Below are positions 27,213-38,000 of a stretch of 64,000 nt of DNA, in pieces. The stretch is taken from contig NZ_JACXIY010000001.1 of the NCBI RefSeq assembly GCF_014705655.1, positions 186,001 to 250,000 of the forward strand, written 5' to 3'. Below the pieces are notes generated by a model that saw nothing but the letters and a program-made list of their open reading frames with translations, had not been told where the DNA came from and did no database searches. Within the stretch, counting starts at the first letter, position 1; every line of letters begins with the position of its first letter. Both the position numbers and the translations under genes were made by a program. The stretch comes from Paenibacillus arenilitoris. Lineage in GTDB: Bacteria > Bacillota > Bacilli > Paenibacillales > Paenibacillaceae.

Positions 27213-28325
27213 TTGAAGCAGGAAAGCAGATGGTCCGTCCGAACGTCAAATACGATTCTCGGTCAGGCGGACGGCGGAGGAATCCACCCGGAAATCGCCC
27301 GCCGCTGGGCGTATGTCCCCGGAATGATGCTGATGGCCATCGCCCGGACGGGCGAGTATTACAACGAGGATGCTTATATCGCGTTCATGAAGCGGCATAT
27401 GGATCTGTTTGTCCAAGAGAACGGACTCATTCGCGGTTACCGAATAGAGGAATACAATCTGGACCAGATCAACCAAGGTAAAAATCTGTTCGGCTTAATC
27501 TCGAAATATCGGGAACCCCGCTACGAAGAAGCGGCCCATACGCTTGCCGCCCAGCTGATCGGACAGCCCAGAACGACGGACGGCGGTTTCTGGCACAAGA
27601 AGGTATACCCCTTCCAGATGTGGCTGGACGGATTGTACATGTCGTCGCCGTTCCTGGCACAGTATGCCCGAACCTATGGCCGGTCCGATCTGTTCGACGA
27701 GGCGGCTCATCAGCTCCTGCTCGTGGAAAGAAGAACACGGGATCGGGGAACGGGCTTGCTTTATCACGGTTGGGACGAAGCGAAGGAGCAGGTGTGGGCG
27801 GATCCGGACACGGGCCGATCCCCGCATTTCTGGAGCCGGGCTTTGGGCTGGTACGCGATGGCGCTTGTGGACAGTCTCGAGCATTTTCCGATTGACCATC
27901 CGAAACGCGGAACGATGATCGGAATCTTCGAACGATTGAGCCGGGCGCTCGGACGTTATCAGGAGGAGGAGAGCGGGCTGTGGTTCCAGGTGCTTGATCA
28001 AGGGTTCCGGGAGGGCAATTACCTGGAAACCTCCGGCTCCTCCATGTTTATTTACGCGCTGGCCAAGGGAGTGCGGCTTCGCTATCTGGAAGAACCGTCC
28101 CGGTCGGTAGCGGAGCGGGCTTATGAAGGCTTGATCGAACGGTTTGTCGAGGCGGACGATGCCGGCGCGCATCTTCACTCGATCTGCCATGGCGCGGGAC
28201 TCAGCGATGACCGGAACGGCTCGTACGATTACTATATCGGCGAAAAAATCGTGTCGGACGCCCAGATCGGCGTGGCGCCGTTCCTTCTTGCAAGCTTGGA
28301 GATGGAGAAGTTGCGAGAAAAGTGA
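27213..28325 (+). CDS. GH105 unsaturated rhamnogalacturonyl/glucuronyl hydrolase
   Basis: 370 residues, no signal peptide. Removes the unsaturated uronic acid left at the non-reducing end by pectate or rhamnogalacturonan lyases, through hydration of the double bond. The (alpha/alpha)6 barrel signatures are present: D84 in YNLDQIN and D139 in WLDGLYMSSPF match the two catalytic Asp of YteR-like enzymes; HGWD, FWSRALGWY and SGSSMF are also conserved. I chose the TTG at 27213 because GGGAGGGG lies 7 bases upstream; the in-frame ATG at 27168 would begin at the -10 element. GH43 follows after 15 bases. Confidence 0.92.
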   Translation: MKQESRWSVRTSNTILGQADGGGIHPEIARRWAYVPGMMLMAIARTGEYYNEDAYIAFMKRHMDLFVQENGLIRGYRIEEYNLDQINQGKNLFGLISKYREPRYEEAAHTLAAQLIGQPRTTDGGFWHKKVYPFQMWLDGLYMSSPFLAQYARTYGRSDLFDEAAHQLLLVERRTRDRGTGLLYHGWDEAKEQVWADPDTGRSPHFWSRALGWYAMALVDSLEHFPIDHPKRGTMIGIFERLSRALGRYQEEESGLWFQVLDQGFREGNYLETSGSSMFIYALAKGVRLRYLEEPSRSVAERAYEGLIERFVEADDAGAHLHSICHGAGLSDDRNGSYDYYIGEKIVSDAQIGVAPFLLASLEMEKLREK

Positions 28326-28340
28326 AGGAGGGGTTTCAGA

Positions 28341-29927
28341 ATGGATTCAACATCAACCGAGCAAAAGCTGCGGCAAAAGCCGTGGCTATCGGATCAGGGA
28401 GACGGGACGTTCGTTAATCCGGTGCTGCATGCGGATTATTCGGATCCGGACATAATCCGGGCAGGGGACGACTTCTATATGACGGCGTCCAGCTTCGGCC
28501 ACCTGCCGGGCTTGCCGATTTTGCATTCGAACGATCTGATCAACTGGAGGCTCATTAATCACGTTCTGCCGCGCATGGATCTGCCGAATTATGATGTGCC
28601 GCAGCACGGCAACGGAGTGTGGGCTCCGGCGCTTCGATTCCATGCCGGCAAGTTCTGGGTTTTTTACGGGGATCCGGATGTCGGCATTTTCATGAGCACC
28701 TCGGAGGACCCGGCCGGCGAATGGACGCCTCTGCATCTGGTTCAGGAGGGCAAAGGATTGATTGACCCTTGTCCTTTCTGGGATGACGACGGCGAGGCTT
28801 ACCTGGTTCACGCGTTTGCCAGAAGCAGGTGCGGCATCAAGCATATATTGCGAATGTGCCGGATGTCGCCGGACGGAACGCGCCTTCTGGACGAGGGGCG
28901 GATCGTCTACGACGGCACCGAGGGGCATCCTACGATGGAAGGCCCGAAGATGTATAAACGGAACGGTTATTATTATATTTTCGCTCCCGCAGGGGGAGTA
29001 TCGACGGGATGGCAGACCGTATTGCGGTCGGCCTCGGCGTTCGGACCCTATGAGGATAAGGTCGTACTCCATCAAGGCGGCGGTTCGGTCAACGGACCTC
29101 ATCAAGGCGGCTGGGTGGAGCTTGCTTCGGGCGAATGCTGGTTCATGCACTTCCAGGACAAGGGGGCGTACGGACGGATTGCCCATCTGCAGCCGATGCG
29201 CTGGTCGGACGATTGGCCGGTGATGGGCGCGGACTCGAACGGGGACGGAATCGGCGAGCCGGTTATGCGTTATCCGAAACCGAACGTGGGCGGCGTATTC
29301 GCGATCGGGGCGCCGGACGACTCGGACGAATTCGAGGGTACCGGCCTGGGCCTGCAGTGGCAGTGGCAAGCCAACCCGAATCCGGCTTGGTATTCGCTCG
29401 AGAAGGCAAGCCATCTCCGATTGTTCGCTTTCCCGGTGCCGAACAATCAGCCTTCCCGTACGTTGTATTACGCTCCTCATTTGCTGCTGCAGAAATTTCC
29501 GGCGGAAGTATTCCAAGCGGAGGCGAGGCTGGACGGCTCGGAATTAAAGCCCGGCGAGCGGGCGGGATTGATCGTCTTCGGACGAAGGTTCGCGTATGCC
29601 GCCGTGCAAAGGAAGGCAGACGGCTCCGGCATGGCGGTCATCCGGGCAGAAGGCGGCGACGCGGAGGAGAAGGAGGTTTGGTCCGGCGCGATGACGGAAG
29701 GCATGACGGTTACCTTCCGGGTTTCGGTCGATCCCGATGCGATGTGCCGCTTCCATTATGCTGCGCAAGACGGACCCTTCCTGCCGTGCGGGGAGATGGA
29801 ATTCCAGGCGGAGAAAGGTCACTGGGTCGGAGCGAAGGTAGGCCTGTTTGCCGCCAGTCCGGAGGATGCAGCCGACCGCGGCTATGCGGACATCGACTGG
29901 TTCAGAATTGCGGGAGGGAATCGATAG
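28341..29927 (+). CDS. GH43 family glycosidase in the pectin block
   Basis: 528 residues, cytoplasmic. Catalytic triad of the propeller: D35/D37 region in ADYSDPDIIR, D142 in LIDPCPFWDDDG and E200 in PTMEGPKMYK. A C-terminal beta-sandwich starts around residue 330. It most resembles GH43 subfamily members that act on arabinose- or galactose-containing pectin side chains, but xylosidase activity cannot be excluded. ATG with GGAGGGG upstream. Co-transcribed with GH105 and followed by a strong terminator. Confidence 0.9.
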   Translation: MDSTSTEQKLRQKPWLSDQGDGTFVNPVLHADYSDPDIIRAGDDFYMTASSFGHLPGLPILHSNDLINWRLINHVLPRMDLPNYDVPQHGNGVWAPALRFHAGKFWVFYGDPDVGIFMSTSEDPAGEWTPLHLVQEGKGLIDPCPFWDDDGEAYLVHAFARSRCGIKHILRMCRMSPDGTRLLDEGRIVYDGTEGHPTMEGPKMYKRNGYYYIFAPAGGVSTGWQTVLRSASAFGPYEDKVVLHQGGGSVNGPHQGGWVELASGECWFMHFQDKGAYGRIAHLQPMRWSDDWPVMGADSNGDGIGEPVMRYPKPNVGGVFAIGAPDDSDEFEGTGLGLQWQWQANPNPAWYSLEKASHLRLFAFPVPNNQPSRTLYYAPHLLLQKFPAEVFQAEARLDGSELKPGERAGLIVFGRRFAYAAVQRKADGSGMAVIRAEGGDAEEKEVWSGAMTEGMTVTFRVSVDPDAMCRFHYAAQDGPFLPCGEMEFQAEKGHWVGAKVGLFAASPEDAADRGYADIDWFRIAGGNR

Positions 29928-29934
29928 AGACGAT

Positions 29935-29981
29935 AAGAGCCGTTCCAGGCTGGATGACCCTATTGGAACGGCTCTTTTTTT
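29935..29981 (+). terminator. strong terminator after GH105-GH43
   Basis: Perfect 13-bp stem AAGAGCCGTTCCA/TGGAACGGCTCTT with a 16-base loop, running directly into T7. It also lies beyond the stop of the convergent AraC gene. Confidence 0.95.
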
Positions 29982-30027
29982 AAATACAAGAAAGTATAAG
30001 CTAGCGGTTCGTGCGTAGCGAAGCCGT

Positions 30028-30885
30028 TTACGCTTGTTCGTTCTGCTTGCGGTACCGGAGAGGGGTTGTACCGGCAATCTTCTTGAACGTTTTATTGAAG
30101 TGGGCGATATGCTCGAAGCCGGTCTGCTCCGAAACGAGCTGCACGGACTCCCGGCCGCTTGCGAGCATCTTCTGCGCTTCCCGAATGCGTACGACTTGAA
30201 CATACTCGCGAAAGTGAAAGCCTGTTAGTTTAGTAAAGATCCGGCTGAGGTAGGAAGGGCTGATATAGAATTGCCCGGCAACCTGCTCCAGCGTGAGCTT
30301 TTCCCGATAGTAGGTTTTGATATACTGGGCGATTTCCGTAATTTTCTGATGCATCGGATGTTCATATTCATGCGACGCCTGGGATTGAAGCGCGCTTTCG
30401 ATCCGGCGAAGCCGGATGAGCAGCTCGTTCATGCATGAGCGAACGAGCGAGCCGTAGTGCGTCTGCTCCGATTTGCATTCCTCGAGCATCGCGCGCAGCA
30501 GCCGTTCGATCTCCGGCTGGTCCTTGAGCGGAATCCGAATTAATCTGGATGTCGCGTCGTTCAACAATCCGGCGACTCCGGCATCCCCCTGCTCGATGAA
30601 GCTTCGGGAAAATCCGACGAGTATCCGCTCGAAGGTCGGTTTATCCGTGCTTGCCGTCGAATGGAGATCATGCGGACGGACGATCATCAAATCCCCTTTC
30701 CTTACGGTAAACACTTTGTCGTCCATGAAATAAACCCTCTCCCCGTTAAGCAGGTAATAGAGCTCGAAGAATGGATGTTCATGAGGGCGGGGCATGCTGC
30801 TCGAACCGTTCCGCGACATGTATTGGATCGAGAAATCGTGCTCTCCGATATGGTACTTGGGGTGGTGCCTGTCATTCACATTCAT
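30028..30885 (-). CDS. AraC-family regulator with cupin sensor
   Basis: 285 residues. Residues ~10-100 form a cupin sugar-sensor (PRPHEHPFFELYYLL; VRKGDLMIVRPHDLH). The C-terminal ~100 residues hold two helix-turn-helix units (TLEQVAGQFYISPSYLSRIF and VSEQTGFEHIAHFNKTF). Soluble cytoplasmic regulator, divergent from GH95, so probably an activator of the GH95-GH28 genes. The start is either the ATG at 30885 or the GTG just before it at 30888; only a weak AGGCAGG site precedes them. Confidence 0.9.
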   Translation of the reverse strand: MNVNDRHHPKYHIGEHDFSIQYMSRNGSSSMPRPHEHPFFELYYLLNGERVYFMDDKVFTVRKGDLMIVRPHDLHSTASTDKPTFERILVGFSRSFIEQGDAGVAGLLNDATSRLIRIPLKDQPEIERLLRAMLEECKSEQTHYGSLVRSCMNELLIRLRRIESALQSQASHEYEHPMHQKITEIAQYIKTYYREKLTLEQVAGQFYISPSYLSRIFTKLTGFHFREYVQVVRIREAQKMLASGRESVQLVSEQTGFEHIAHFNKTFKKIAGTTPLRYRKQNEQA

Positions 30886-30938
30886 CACCTGCCTGAGGTT
30901 GTAATTTTTTTAATCGGGGCTATCTTTCCTTCCACTAT

Positions 30939-30952
30939 TTTAAACGCTTACA
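30939..30952. promoter_or_regulatory. candidate cre (CcpA) site
   Basis: TTTAAACGCTTACA differs from the ideal TGTAAACGCTTACA at one position. It lies in the divergent region between the AraC regulator and GH95, where carbon-catabolite repression of both would be expected. Confidence 0.5.
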
Positions 30953-31083
30953 TCTTCGAAGTTCAACAAGAAAAGCAAAATTTTATCGGAAATCGGCATC
31001 ATCGGCAGAAGAATTTAGCATTTTCATCCCTCTATACGGAGAAGGGAATCGTTACAAATCTTGTTGGCAAAGGGGAGGACAAC

Positions 31084-33387
31084 ATGTCATTCGCTTCGGA
31101 AACCTTAATCTGGTACGACAAGCCGGCTCAAAACTGGAATGAGGCTCTGCCCATCGGAAACGGCAGACTGGGCGGGATGGTGTTCGGCTCGGTGGAGCAG
31201 GAGCTCGTCCAATTCAACGAAGACACGGTGTGGTACGGGGGGCCAAGGGACCGGAACAACTCGGACGCGCTTCGCAATCTCCCTCTCCTACGCAAGCTGC
31301 TGTTCGAAGGACGGCTGAAGGAAGCGCACCGGTTGTCGGAAGCGGCTTTTTCCGGAACGCCGCGCAGCCAGAGGCACTACTTGACGGCGGGCGATCTGTA
31401 CGTCGGCATCGATCATCCGGAGGGCGAGCTGACCCATTACCGCAGGGAGCTTGATCTGGAAAGGGCGGTTGCGGTAACGACTTATCAATACGGAGGCGTT
31501 ACCTTTCGCAGGGAAGTGTTCTGCAGCTATCCGGACCAGGTCATGATCGTGCGATTGGAAGCGGACCGCCCCGGCGCTCTGACGCTGAGAGTGCGATTCG
31601 AGCGGAAGAAGGGGAAGCATATGGACGCTTCGCGCCGGCATGGAACGGATACGATCGTGATGACGAACGATTGCGGGGGCAAGGACGGGCTGACCTACAG
31701 CGCGGCCGCCAAAGCGATCGCGGCCCGCGGAACGGTAAGCGCGATCGGCGAGCATCTGCTGGTAGACCGGGCCGACGAAGTCACGATCGTTCTTGCCGCG
31801 GCCAGCACCTTCCGCACCGGCGATCCGGAGCGGCGCTGCCATGAGCTGCTGGAGCATGCGGCCGTCCAGAATTACGGCGTCCTGCTCAACAACCATGTCG
31901 AGGATTACCGGCGGTTATTCGACCGGGTGAAGCTGGAGCTGGGAGCTCCTGCCGGACAGGAGCTTCGGCTGCTGCCGACGGAGGAACGATTGGGGCGCGT
32001 ACAGGCGGGCGAAGAGGATGCGGGACTGTATACGCTTTATTTTCACTTTGGCAGATATTTGCTCATTGCCTGCAGCCGCCCCGGATCGCTGCCGGCCAAT
32101 CTGCAGGGGATATGGAACGATTCCATGTCGCCGCCCTGGGATAGCAAATTTACGATCAATATCAATACTCAAATGAATTATTGGCCCGCCGAAAGCTGCA
32201 ACCTGGCGGAATGCCATGAGCCGCTGTTCGAGTTGATCGAACGGATGCGGGAGAACGGCCGTGTAACGGCGCGGAATATGTATGGCTGCCGCGGATTCGT
32301 CGCCCATCACAACACCGATATTTGGGCGGACACCGCTCCCCAAGACATTTATCCGCCCGCTACTCAGTGGGTAATGGGAGCGGCATGGCTGACGCTGCAT
32401 CTATGGGAGCATTACCGTTTCCAGCCGAATCCCGATTTCCTGAAGAAGGCGTACGAGACGCTGAAGGAATCGGCTCTGTTTTTTACGGACTTTCTGACGG
32501 AAAGCCCCGAGGGGTATTTGGTAACGAATCCTTCGGTTTCGCCGGAAAACCGTTATAAGCTGCCGAACGGCGAGTCCGGAACGCTCTGCTACGGGCCTTC
32601 GATGGATACGCAGATCTTGACGGAGCTGTTCGACGCCTGCATCGAGGCGAGCGCGGAGCTGGGCACGGACGCCGAAGCCCGCCAGGAATGGATGGCCGTT
32701 AAAGCCCGTCTGCCCGAGATGAGAATCGGAAGGCACGGGCAGCTGCAGGAATGGCTGGAGGATTATGAAGAAGGCGACCCCGGCCACCGGCACATTTCCC
32801 ATCTGTTCGCCCTTCATCCTGGAACGACGATCAGCCCGGACGCTACGCCGGAATTGGCCGAAGCCGCCAGAATTACGCTTCTAAGAAGGCTGGACAACGG
32901 CGGGGGGCACACCGGCTGGAGCCGGGCGTGGATCATCAACTTCTGGGCGCGGTTGCTCGACGGCGAGCAGGCTTATTTCCATACGAAGGAGCTGCTTTGC
33001 AAGTCGACGCTGCCGAACCTGTTCGACAATCATCCGCCGTTCCAAATCGACGGCAACTTCGGAGCCGCTGCGGGAATCGCCGAGATGCTGCTCCAAAGCC
33101 ACCTGGGCTACATCAGACTTCTGCCGGCGCTGCCGGGGGCATGGCCGGAAGGACGCGTGCGAGGTCTTCGCGCCAGAGGAGGCTTCCGGATCGATGTCGC
33201 GTGGAGCGGCTGCCGTCTCGCGAGAGCGGAGATCGCTTCGGAGAGCGGGAAGAAGCTGCGGCTATATACGGAGCGGCCGGTGCGCGTCACGGCACCGGAC
33301 GGAGACGATATACCGGCGGAGCGTAATGGCCGGTTCATGGAACTTCAAACCGAAACAGGCGGGAACTACATCATCGTGCCTTTATAA
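31084..33387 (+). CDS. GH95 alpha-L-fucosidase (or alpha-L-galactosidase)
   Basis: 767 residues, the usual length of GH95, no signal peptide. Inverting enzyme that releases alpha-1,2-linked L-fucose or L-galactose, sugars found on xyloglucan and rhamnogalacturonan II side chains. N-terminal sandwich (WNEALPIGNGRLGGMVFG, QFNEDTVWYGG), then an (alpha/alpha)6 barrel with TNPSVSPEN (481-489), E514 in SMDTQILTELF, the HTGWSRAW loop and D656 in PFQIDGNFGAAAG. The ATG at 31084 has GGGGAGGA upstream; a long in-frame extension leftward crosses the promoter region and is rejected. GH28 follows 40 bases later. Confidence 0.93.
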   Translation: MSFASETLIWYDKPAQNWNEALPIGNGRLGGMVFGSVEQELVQFNEDTVWYGGPRDRNNSDALRNLPLLRKLLFEGRLKEAHRLSEAAFSGTPRSQRHYLTAGDLYVGIDHPEGELTHYRRELDLERAVAVTTYQYGGVTFRREVFCSYPDQVMIVRLEADRPGALTLRVRFERKKGKHMDASRRHGTDTIVMTNDCGGKDGLTYSAAAKAIAARGTVSAIGEHLLVDRADEVTIVLAAASTFRTGDPERRCHELLEHAAVQNYGVLLNNHVEDYRRLFDRVKLELGAPAGQELRLLPTEERLGRVQAGEEDAGLYTLYFHFGRYLLIACSRPGSLPANLQGIWNDSMSPPWDSKFTININTQMNYWPAESCNLAECHEPLFELIERMRENGRVTARNMYGCRGFVAHHNTDIWADTAPQDIYPPATQWVMGAAWLTLHLWEHYRFQPNPDFLKKAYETLKESALFFTDFLTESPEGYLVTNPSVSPENRYKLPNGESGTLCYGPSMDTQILTELFDACIEASAELGTDAEARQEWMAVKARLPEMRIGRHGQLQEWLEDYEEGDPGHRHISHLFALHPGTTISPDATPELAEAARITLLRRLDNGGGHTGWSRAWIINFWARLLDGEQAYFHTKELLCKSTLPNLFDNHPPFQIDGNFGAAAGIAEMLLQSHLGYIRLLPALPGAWPEGRVRGLRARGGFRIDVAWSGCRLARAEIASESGKKLRLYTERPVRVTAPDGDDIPAERNGRFMELQTETGGNYIIVPL

Positions 33388-33427
33388 GCCGATGGTGCAT
33401 GATGCCGCCATAAAATGGAGGTACTTT

Positions 33428-34996
33428 ATGTTTGAACAATTGGAAGCTATTCAGGCGGACTTGCCGGGCATTCCGGACTATTCGGTAACGATTACGGATT
33501 ATGGCGCCGTAGGCGACGGCGCGTTCGACAATACGAAGGCGTTTCATGAAGCGATTGAGGCCTGCTCGGAGGCGGGAGGAGGGAAAGTCGTCATTCCCCC
33601 CGGTATCTGGTTAACCGGTCCGCTTACCTTGCGGAGCCGGATCGAGCTGCATGCCGCAGCCGGTTCGCTGGTCGTGTTCAGCAAGCGTTTCGATCGTTAT
33701 CCGATTCTGCTGTCGACTTACGAAGGCAAGCGGACGTATCGCTGCCAATCGCCGCTCGACGGCGAAGGACTCGAGGATATCGCGATTACGGGCGGCGGCG
33801 TTTTCGACGGGAGCGGGGATGCGTGGAGACCCGTCAAAAAAAGCAAGCTGACGGACAGTCAGTGGAGGCGATTGCTCCAATCCGGCGGCGTCGCGGATGG
33901 GAACGAGATGTGGTGGCCTACTCCGGCCGCAAGGGACGGGCAGGAAATTTTGGCACGGATCGAGGGGACAGGCAGCGATAATCCCGCAGACTACGAGCCG
34001 GCCAGAGACTACCTGAGGCCCTGCCTGCTTAGTTTAAGAAATTGCAAACGGATCCTGCTGGACGGTCCGACCTTCCAGAACTCCGCGGCCTGGTGCCTGC
34101 ATCCGTGGGCATCGGAGCAGATTACGATTCGCAGCCTTACGGTCCGCAATCCGTGGTACGCCCAGAACGGGGACGGCCTGGATATCGACTCCTGCAAATA
34201 TGTGACCGTGGAGGACTGCTCGTTCGATGTCGGCGACGACGCGATCTGCCTAAAGTCCGGAAAGGATGAAGCCGGGCGTCTGCTGGGAATGCCGAGCGAG
34301 CGGATCCGCATCAGGAATTGCACGGTATACCGCGGCCATGGCGGCATTGTCGTCGGCAGCGAAATGTCCGGGGGCATCAAGGACGTATCCGTATCCGACT
34401 GCACCTTTATCGGCACCGATATCGGCATTCGGTTCAAAAGCTGCCGCGGACGCGGCGGCGTCGTCGAAAATATATTCATCGAACGCATCCGGATGAAGGA
34501 TATGATCGGTGACGCGATTTCGTTCAATTTATTTTACGAAGGGAAAGCGGGATCGGGCGAGTATCCGGATGAGGCGATGGTGCCGGTTACCGCGGAGACG
34601 CCCGTGTTCCGGAATATCCGGATCCGGGATATCGTATGCGCCGGCGCACAGACCGCTCTGCTTATCAATGGCTTGCCCGAAATGCCGGTCGATAACCTGT
34701 CGGTGAAGCGGGCCGTGATGACGAGCAAAGAGGGCATCGTATGCCGGAACGGTACGAACGTGAGCTTGCGGGACATGGTGCTGTCCATTCAGGAGAAGCC
34801 GCTCGTTACTCTCCATCAATGCCGAAATATCCGGATAGAGCAGGTTAGCGGAACAGGAACGGCGAAGGGCGACCGCTTGTTAGCGGTAACGGGAGAGCGA
34901 TCCAGACAAATCGACTGCGTCGCATTGAAAGCCGATCAAGCCCGGCGGATAACGGTCGATTCCGAAGTGGACCGCGGGGAGGTCGTTCTGAAGTAA
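33428..34996 (+). CDS. GH28 polygalacturonase-family glycosidase
   Basis: 522 residues, right-handed beta-helix, no signal peptide, so it acts on imported pectin fragments (exo-polygalacturonase or rhamnogalacturonan-type hydrolase). All GH28 motifs are visible: NGDGLDIDS (N247, D249), GDDAICLKSG (D270, D271), GHGGIVVGSEMSGG (H304) and RFK (R335, K337). ATG with GGAGG 7 bases upstream. Probably co-transcribed with GH95; the secreted lyase/esterase gene follows 73 bases later. GH28 proteins without signal peptides in such loci usually take oligogalacturonides. Confidence 0.93.
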   Translation: MFEQLEAIQADLPGIPDYSVTITDYGAVGDGAFDNTKAFHEAIEACSEAGGGKVVIPPGIWLTGPLTLRSRIELHAAAGSLVVFSKRFDRYPILLSTYEGKRTYRCQSPLDGEGLEDIAITGGGVFDGSGDAWRPVKKSKLTDSQWRRLLQSGGVADGNEMWWPTPAARDGQEILARIEGTGSDNPADYEPARDYLRPCLLSLRNCKRILLDGPTFQNSAAWCLHPWASEQITIRSLTVRNPWYAQNGDGLDIDSCKYVTVEDCSFDVGDDAICLKSGKDEAGRLLGMPSERIRIRNCTVYRGHGGIVVGSEMSGGIKDVSVSDCTFIGTDIGIRFKSCRGRGGVVENIFIERIRMKDMIGDAISFNLFYEGKAGSGEYPDEAMVPVTAETPVFRNIRIRDIVCAGAQTALLINGLPEMPVDNLSVKRAVMTSKEGIVCRNGTNVSLRDMVLSIQEKPLVTLHQCRNIRIEQVSGTGTAKGDRLLAVTGERSRQIDCVALKADQARRITVDSEVDRGEVVLK

Positions 34997-35069
34997 TCGC
35001 ACGGAATGAAAGGGGGTGGTCCTTCACGCATCCTTGTTATTGATTTCAAATTCATGAGGAGGTAGGCGC

Positions 35070-38000
35070 TTGAACACAGGAAAATGGTTAAAGCAGTTGC
35101 TCATCATGGCGGTGGCGTTCACCAGTATTACGGGAGGTTCGGCTTATGCCGAAGAGAGCACGGAATCCGCGAACCCGCAAAATACGTTGCGGACGCCCGC
35201 CTTTCCGGGTGCCGAAGGCGGCGGGAAGTATACGACCGGCGGCCGGGGCGGCGACGTCTACGAAGTGACGACGCTCGCCGACTCGGGTCCGGGGTCGCTT
35301 CGGGAGGCAGTCAGCGCCGGTAACCGGACGGTCGTCTTTCGAGTCGGCGGGGTCATCGAACTGGAATCTCCGCTCAAGATTATCGGGGACAACTTGACGA
35401 TCGCGGGCCAGACGGCTCCGGGAGAAGGAGTTACGGTCATCGGGTACCCGACAACCTTCGAAGGGAACAATCTCATCATGCGGTACATGAGGTTCCGGCT
35501 GGGCGATTTGAACGTAACCGAAGCGGATTCCTTCGGCGGGCGGTACAAGAAGGACATTATCATCGATCATTCCTCGTTCAGCTGGTCCGTCGACGAGGTG
35601 TTCAGTCCGTACGGAAACGAAAATGTGACGGTTCAGTGGTCGATTATCGCGAATGCGATGCATATCAGCAGACATGCCAAAGGCAGACACGGCTACGGCG
35701 GAATATGGGGCGGCAAGAACACCAGCTTCCATCATAACTTGATCGCCCACAATTCCAGCCGCAATCCGGCATTCGACAGCACGGCAGGCAACGCCCACGA
35801 CTTCCGCAACAACGTCGTGTACAACTGGGGGTTCTTCGCTTCTTACGGAGGGAAAGGCGCCGTTACCAATATGATCAACAACTATTATAAACCCGGTCCG
35901 GAGACGGAAGTCATCCGGTTTATGAATGCGGAGACGACCGGAAGCTACTATATCGACGGCAACGTCATGGACGGATACCCGGAGCTCGCTGCGGATAATT
36001 GGGCCGGCGTACACACTTATCCGGATTACGTAAAGCTGGAATCTCCCGCGCCATTTGCCAACCCGCTGCCGACCGAATCCGCCGAAGAGGCCTATGAAGC
36101 GGTCATGCGGAGCGCCGGCGCCATTCTCCCGAAGCGGGACGCCGTTGATGCCAGCGTTATTCAAGACGTCGTCAACCGAACCGGCACGCATATCAATTCG
36201 CAGAACGAGGTCGGCGGCTATCCGATCATGGAGCCGGTCGAATCTGCCTTGGAAGACGAAGATCATGACGGCATGCCGAGCGGATGGGAATCCGCCAATG
36301 GTTTGAATCCGAACGATCCGGACGACCGCAATCTGGCGAATGAAGAAGGTTACACGAACCTGGAGCTGTATTTGAACGGGATCGCAGGCAATGGTTCGGA
36401 GAACCCGACCGCTGTCATCACGGAACCGGCGAACAACGCGGTGGTCGAAGCCGGCTCGAACGTCACGATCGAAGCGTCCGCGGCCGATGAAGACGGCACC
36501 GTGACGAAGGTGGAATTTTATCGCAACGGAGAGAAGGTTGGAGAAGACGATAGCAAGCCGTACCGCTTCGAATGGACGGAGGCTGCCGACGGGACCCACT
36601 ATTGGGCGGCGAAAGCAATCGACGAAACGGGCACATCGACGTTCTCGACGAGCGTGGTCGTCCATGCGAACACCGAAGGCGGCATCGAGCCTTGGCAATC
36701 CGCCGATGTCGGCAGCCCTGGCATTCCGGGCCATGCGCAGCTTGGCGACGCTCCGGGCGAGCTGACCGTCAAGTCGGCCGGCGATATCGGAGGCAAGAGC
36801 GGCACGAAGGATGCCTTCCATTTCGCCTACCAGGAAATAACGGGGAACGCCGAAATCGTCGCGAAAGTTGAAAGCGTTACCGCAACCAACGAGGAAGCGG
36901 AAGCCGGCGTCATGTTCCGCAGTAGTCTGAGTGAAGATTCCCCGTTTGCTTCGCTTGTCGTTCCGTACATGAGAACGGGCAAACGAGGCGTAACGCTAAG
37001 CCGCGCGACCGCCGGCGGAGAGGTTGCGAGAATTCAGCCGGAGCAGCAATTCCAGCTGCCTTACTGGATCAAGCTTGCCCGCGAGGGCAACCAATTCACG
37101 TCGCACGTCTCGCCCGACGGCATCGCGTGGACCGCTGTTGGGACCGTGAACGTGGAGCTTCCCGAGAAAGCCTATGTCGGTCTGGTTGCCGATGCGGCGA
37201 AGCCGGATAACGAGACGCACAAATACAATACCTCATTGTTCTCGAACGTAAAGCTGACATCCGGCGGCGAGGAGGATCCGAAAACCGTGTATTACGTGAA
37301 CGAAGATTTCGAAGATCTGGCTATCGGATCGGTGCCTGACGGCTATAGCGTAACCCCGGATCCGCAGGACGCGGACCATACGGTTGCCGTGGACCGGATT
37401 CCCGCCAACTCGACGGGGAACGATTCCGCCAAGTCGCTCAAAGTATACGACAACGCGGCGGGCAGCACGGGGGTTACGCTCCAATTCCCGAAGCAGACCG
37501 GAACGGTCGCGATCGAGACCGACTTTATGTCGCCGGCCATGCCGGGCACTTCGATCGTGCTTCAGGTCAAGGATCCGGCAGGGACGAAGACGCCGATTGC
37601 CCTGGAGGTCCGCAAGCCTCAATTGCCGGAGCAGGAGGATGCTTACGCTCTGATCTACAAAAATAAGTACGGGCAAGACGCGAAGCTGTCCGACCTGCCG
37701 GCCGGCAACCGTTGGTACAATTTGAAAGTGATAGCCAATGCGGCGGCAAACACGATGGATATTTATGTAGACCATGTCCTGGCGGCCGAGCAGGTGGAGC
37801 TGAAGGACGACATGCGGACCTTGGGATTGGGCAGCGCGTTGTTCGGCAGAACGCCGGGCAGCGGCAGCGGAACGTATTATTTTGACAATATCAAGGTGTA
37901 TGTGGGACCGGCGGCCGCACCGAAAGAACTCCGGGCGATCCCGGGGAACGGAAAGATCCAATTGGATTGGAAGACTGCGAACGGCGCATTAACGTATACC

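Noticed and set aside
30661..31083. Upstream in-frame extension of GH95
   Set aside because: It would overlap the divergent AraC gene and the cre-like site and lacks a ribosome site, whereas the ATG at 31084 has a strong one.
35088..36821. 577-codon open frame antisense to the pectate lyase gene
   Set aside because: It lies fully inside a coding region with clear PL1 motifs, has no ribosome site or recognisable motif, and such antisense frames are common in GC-rich genes.
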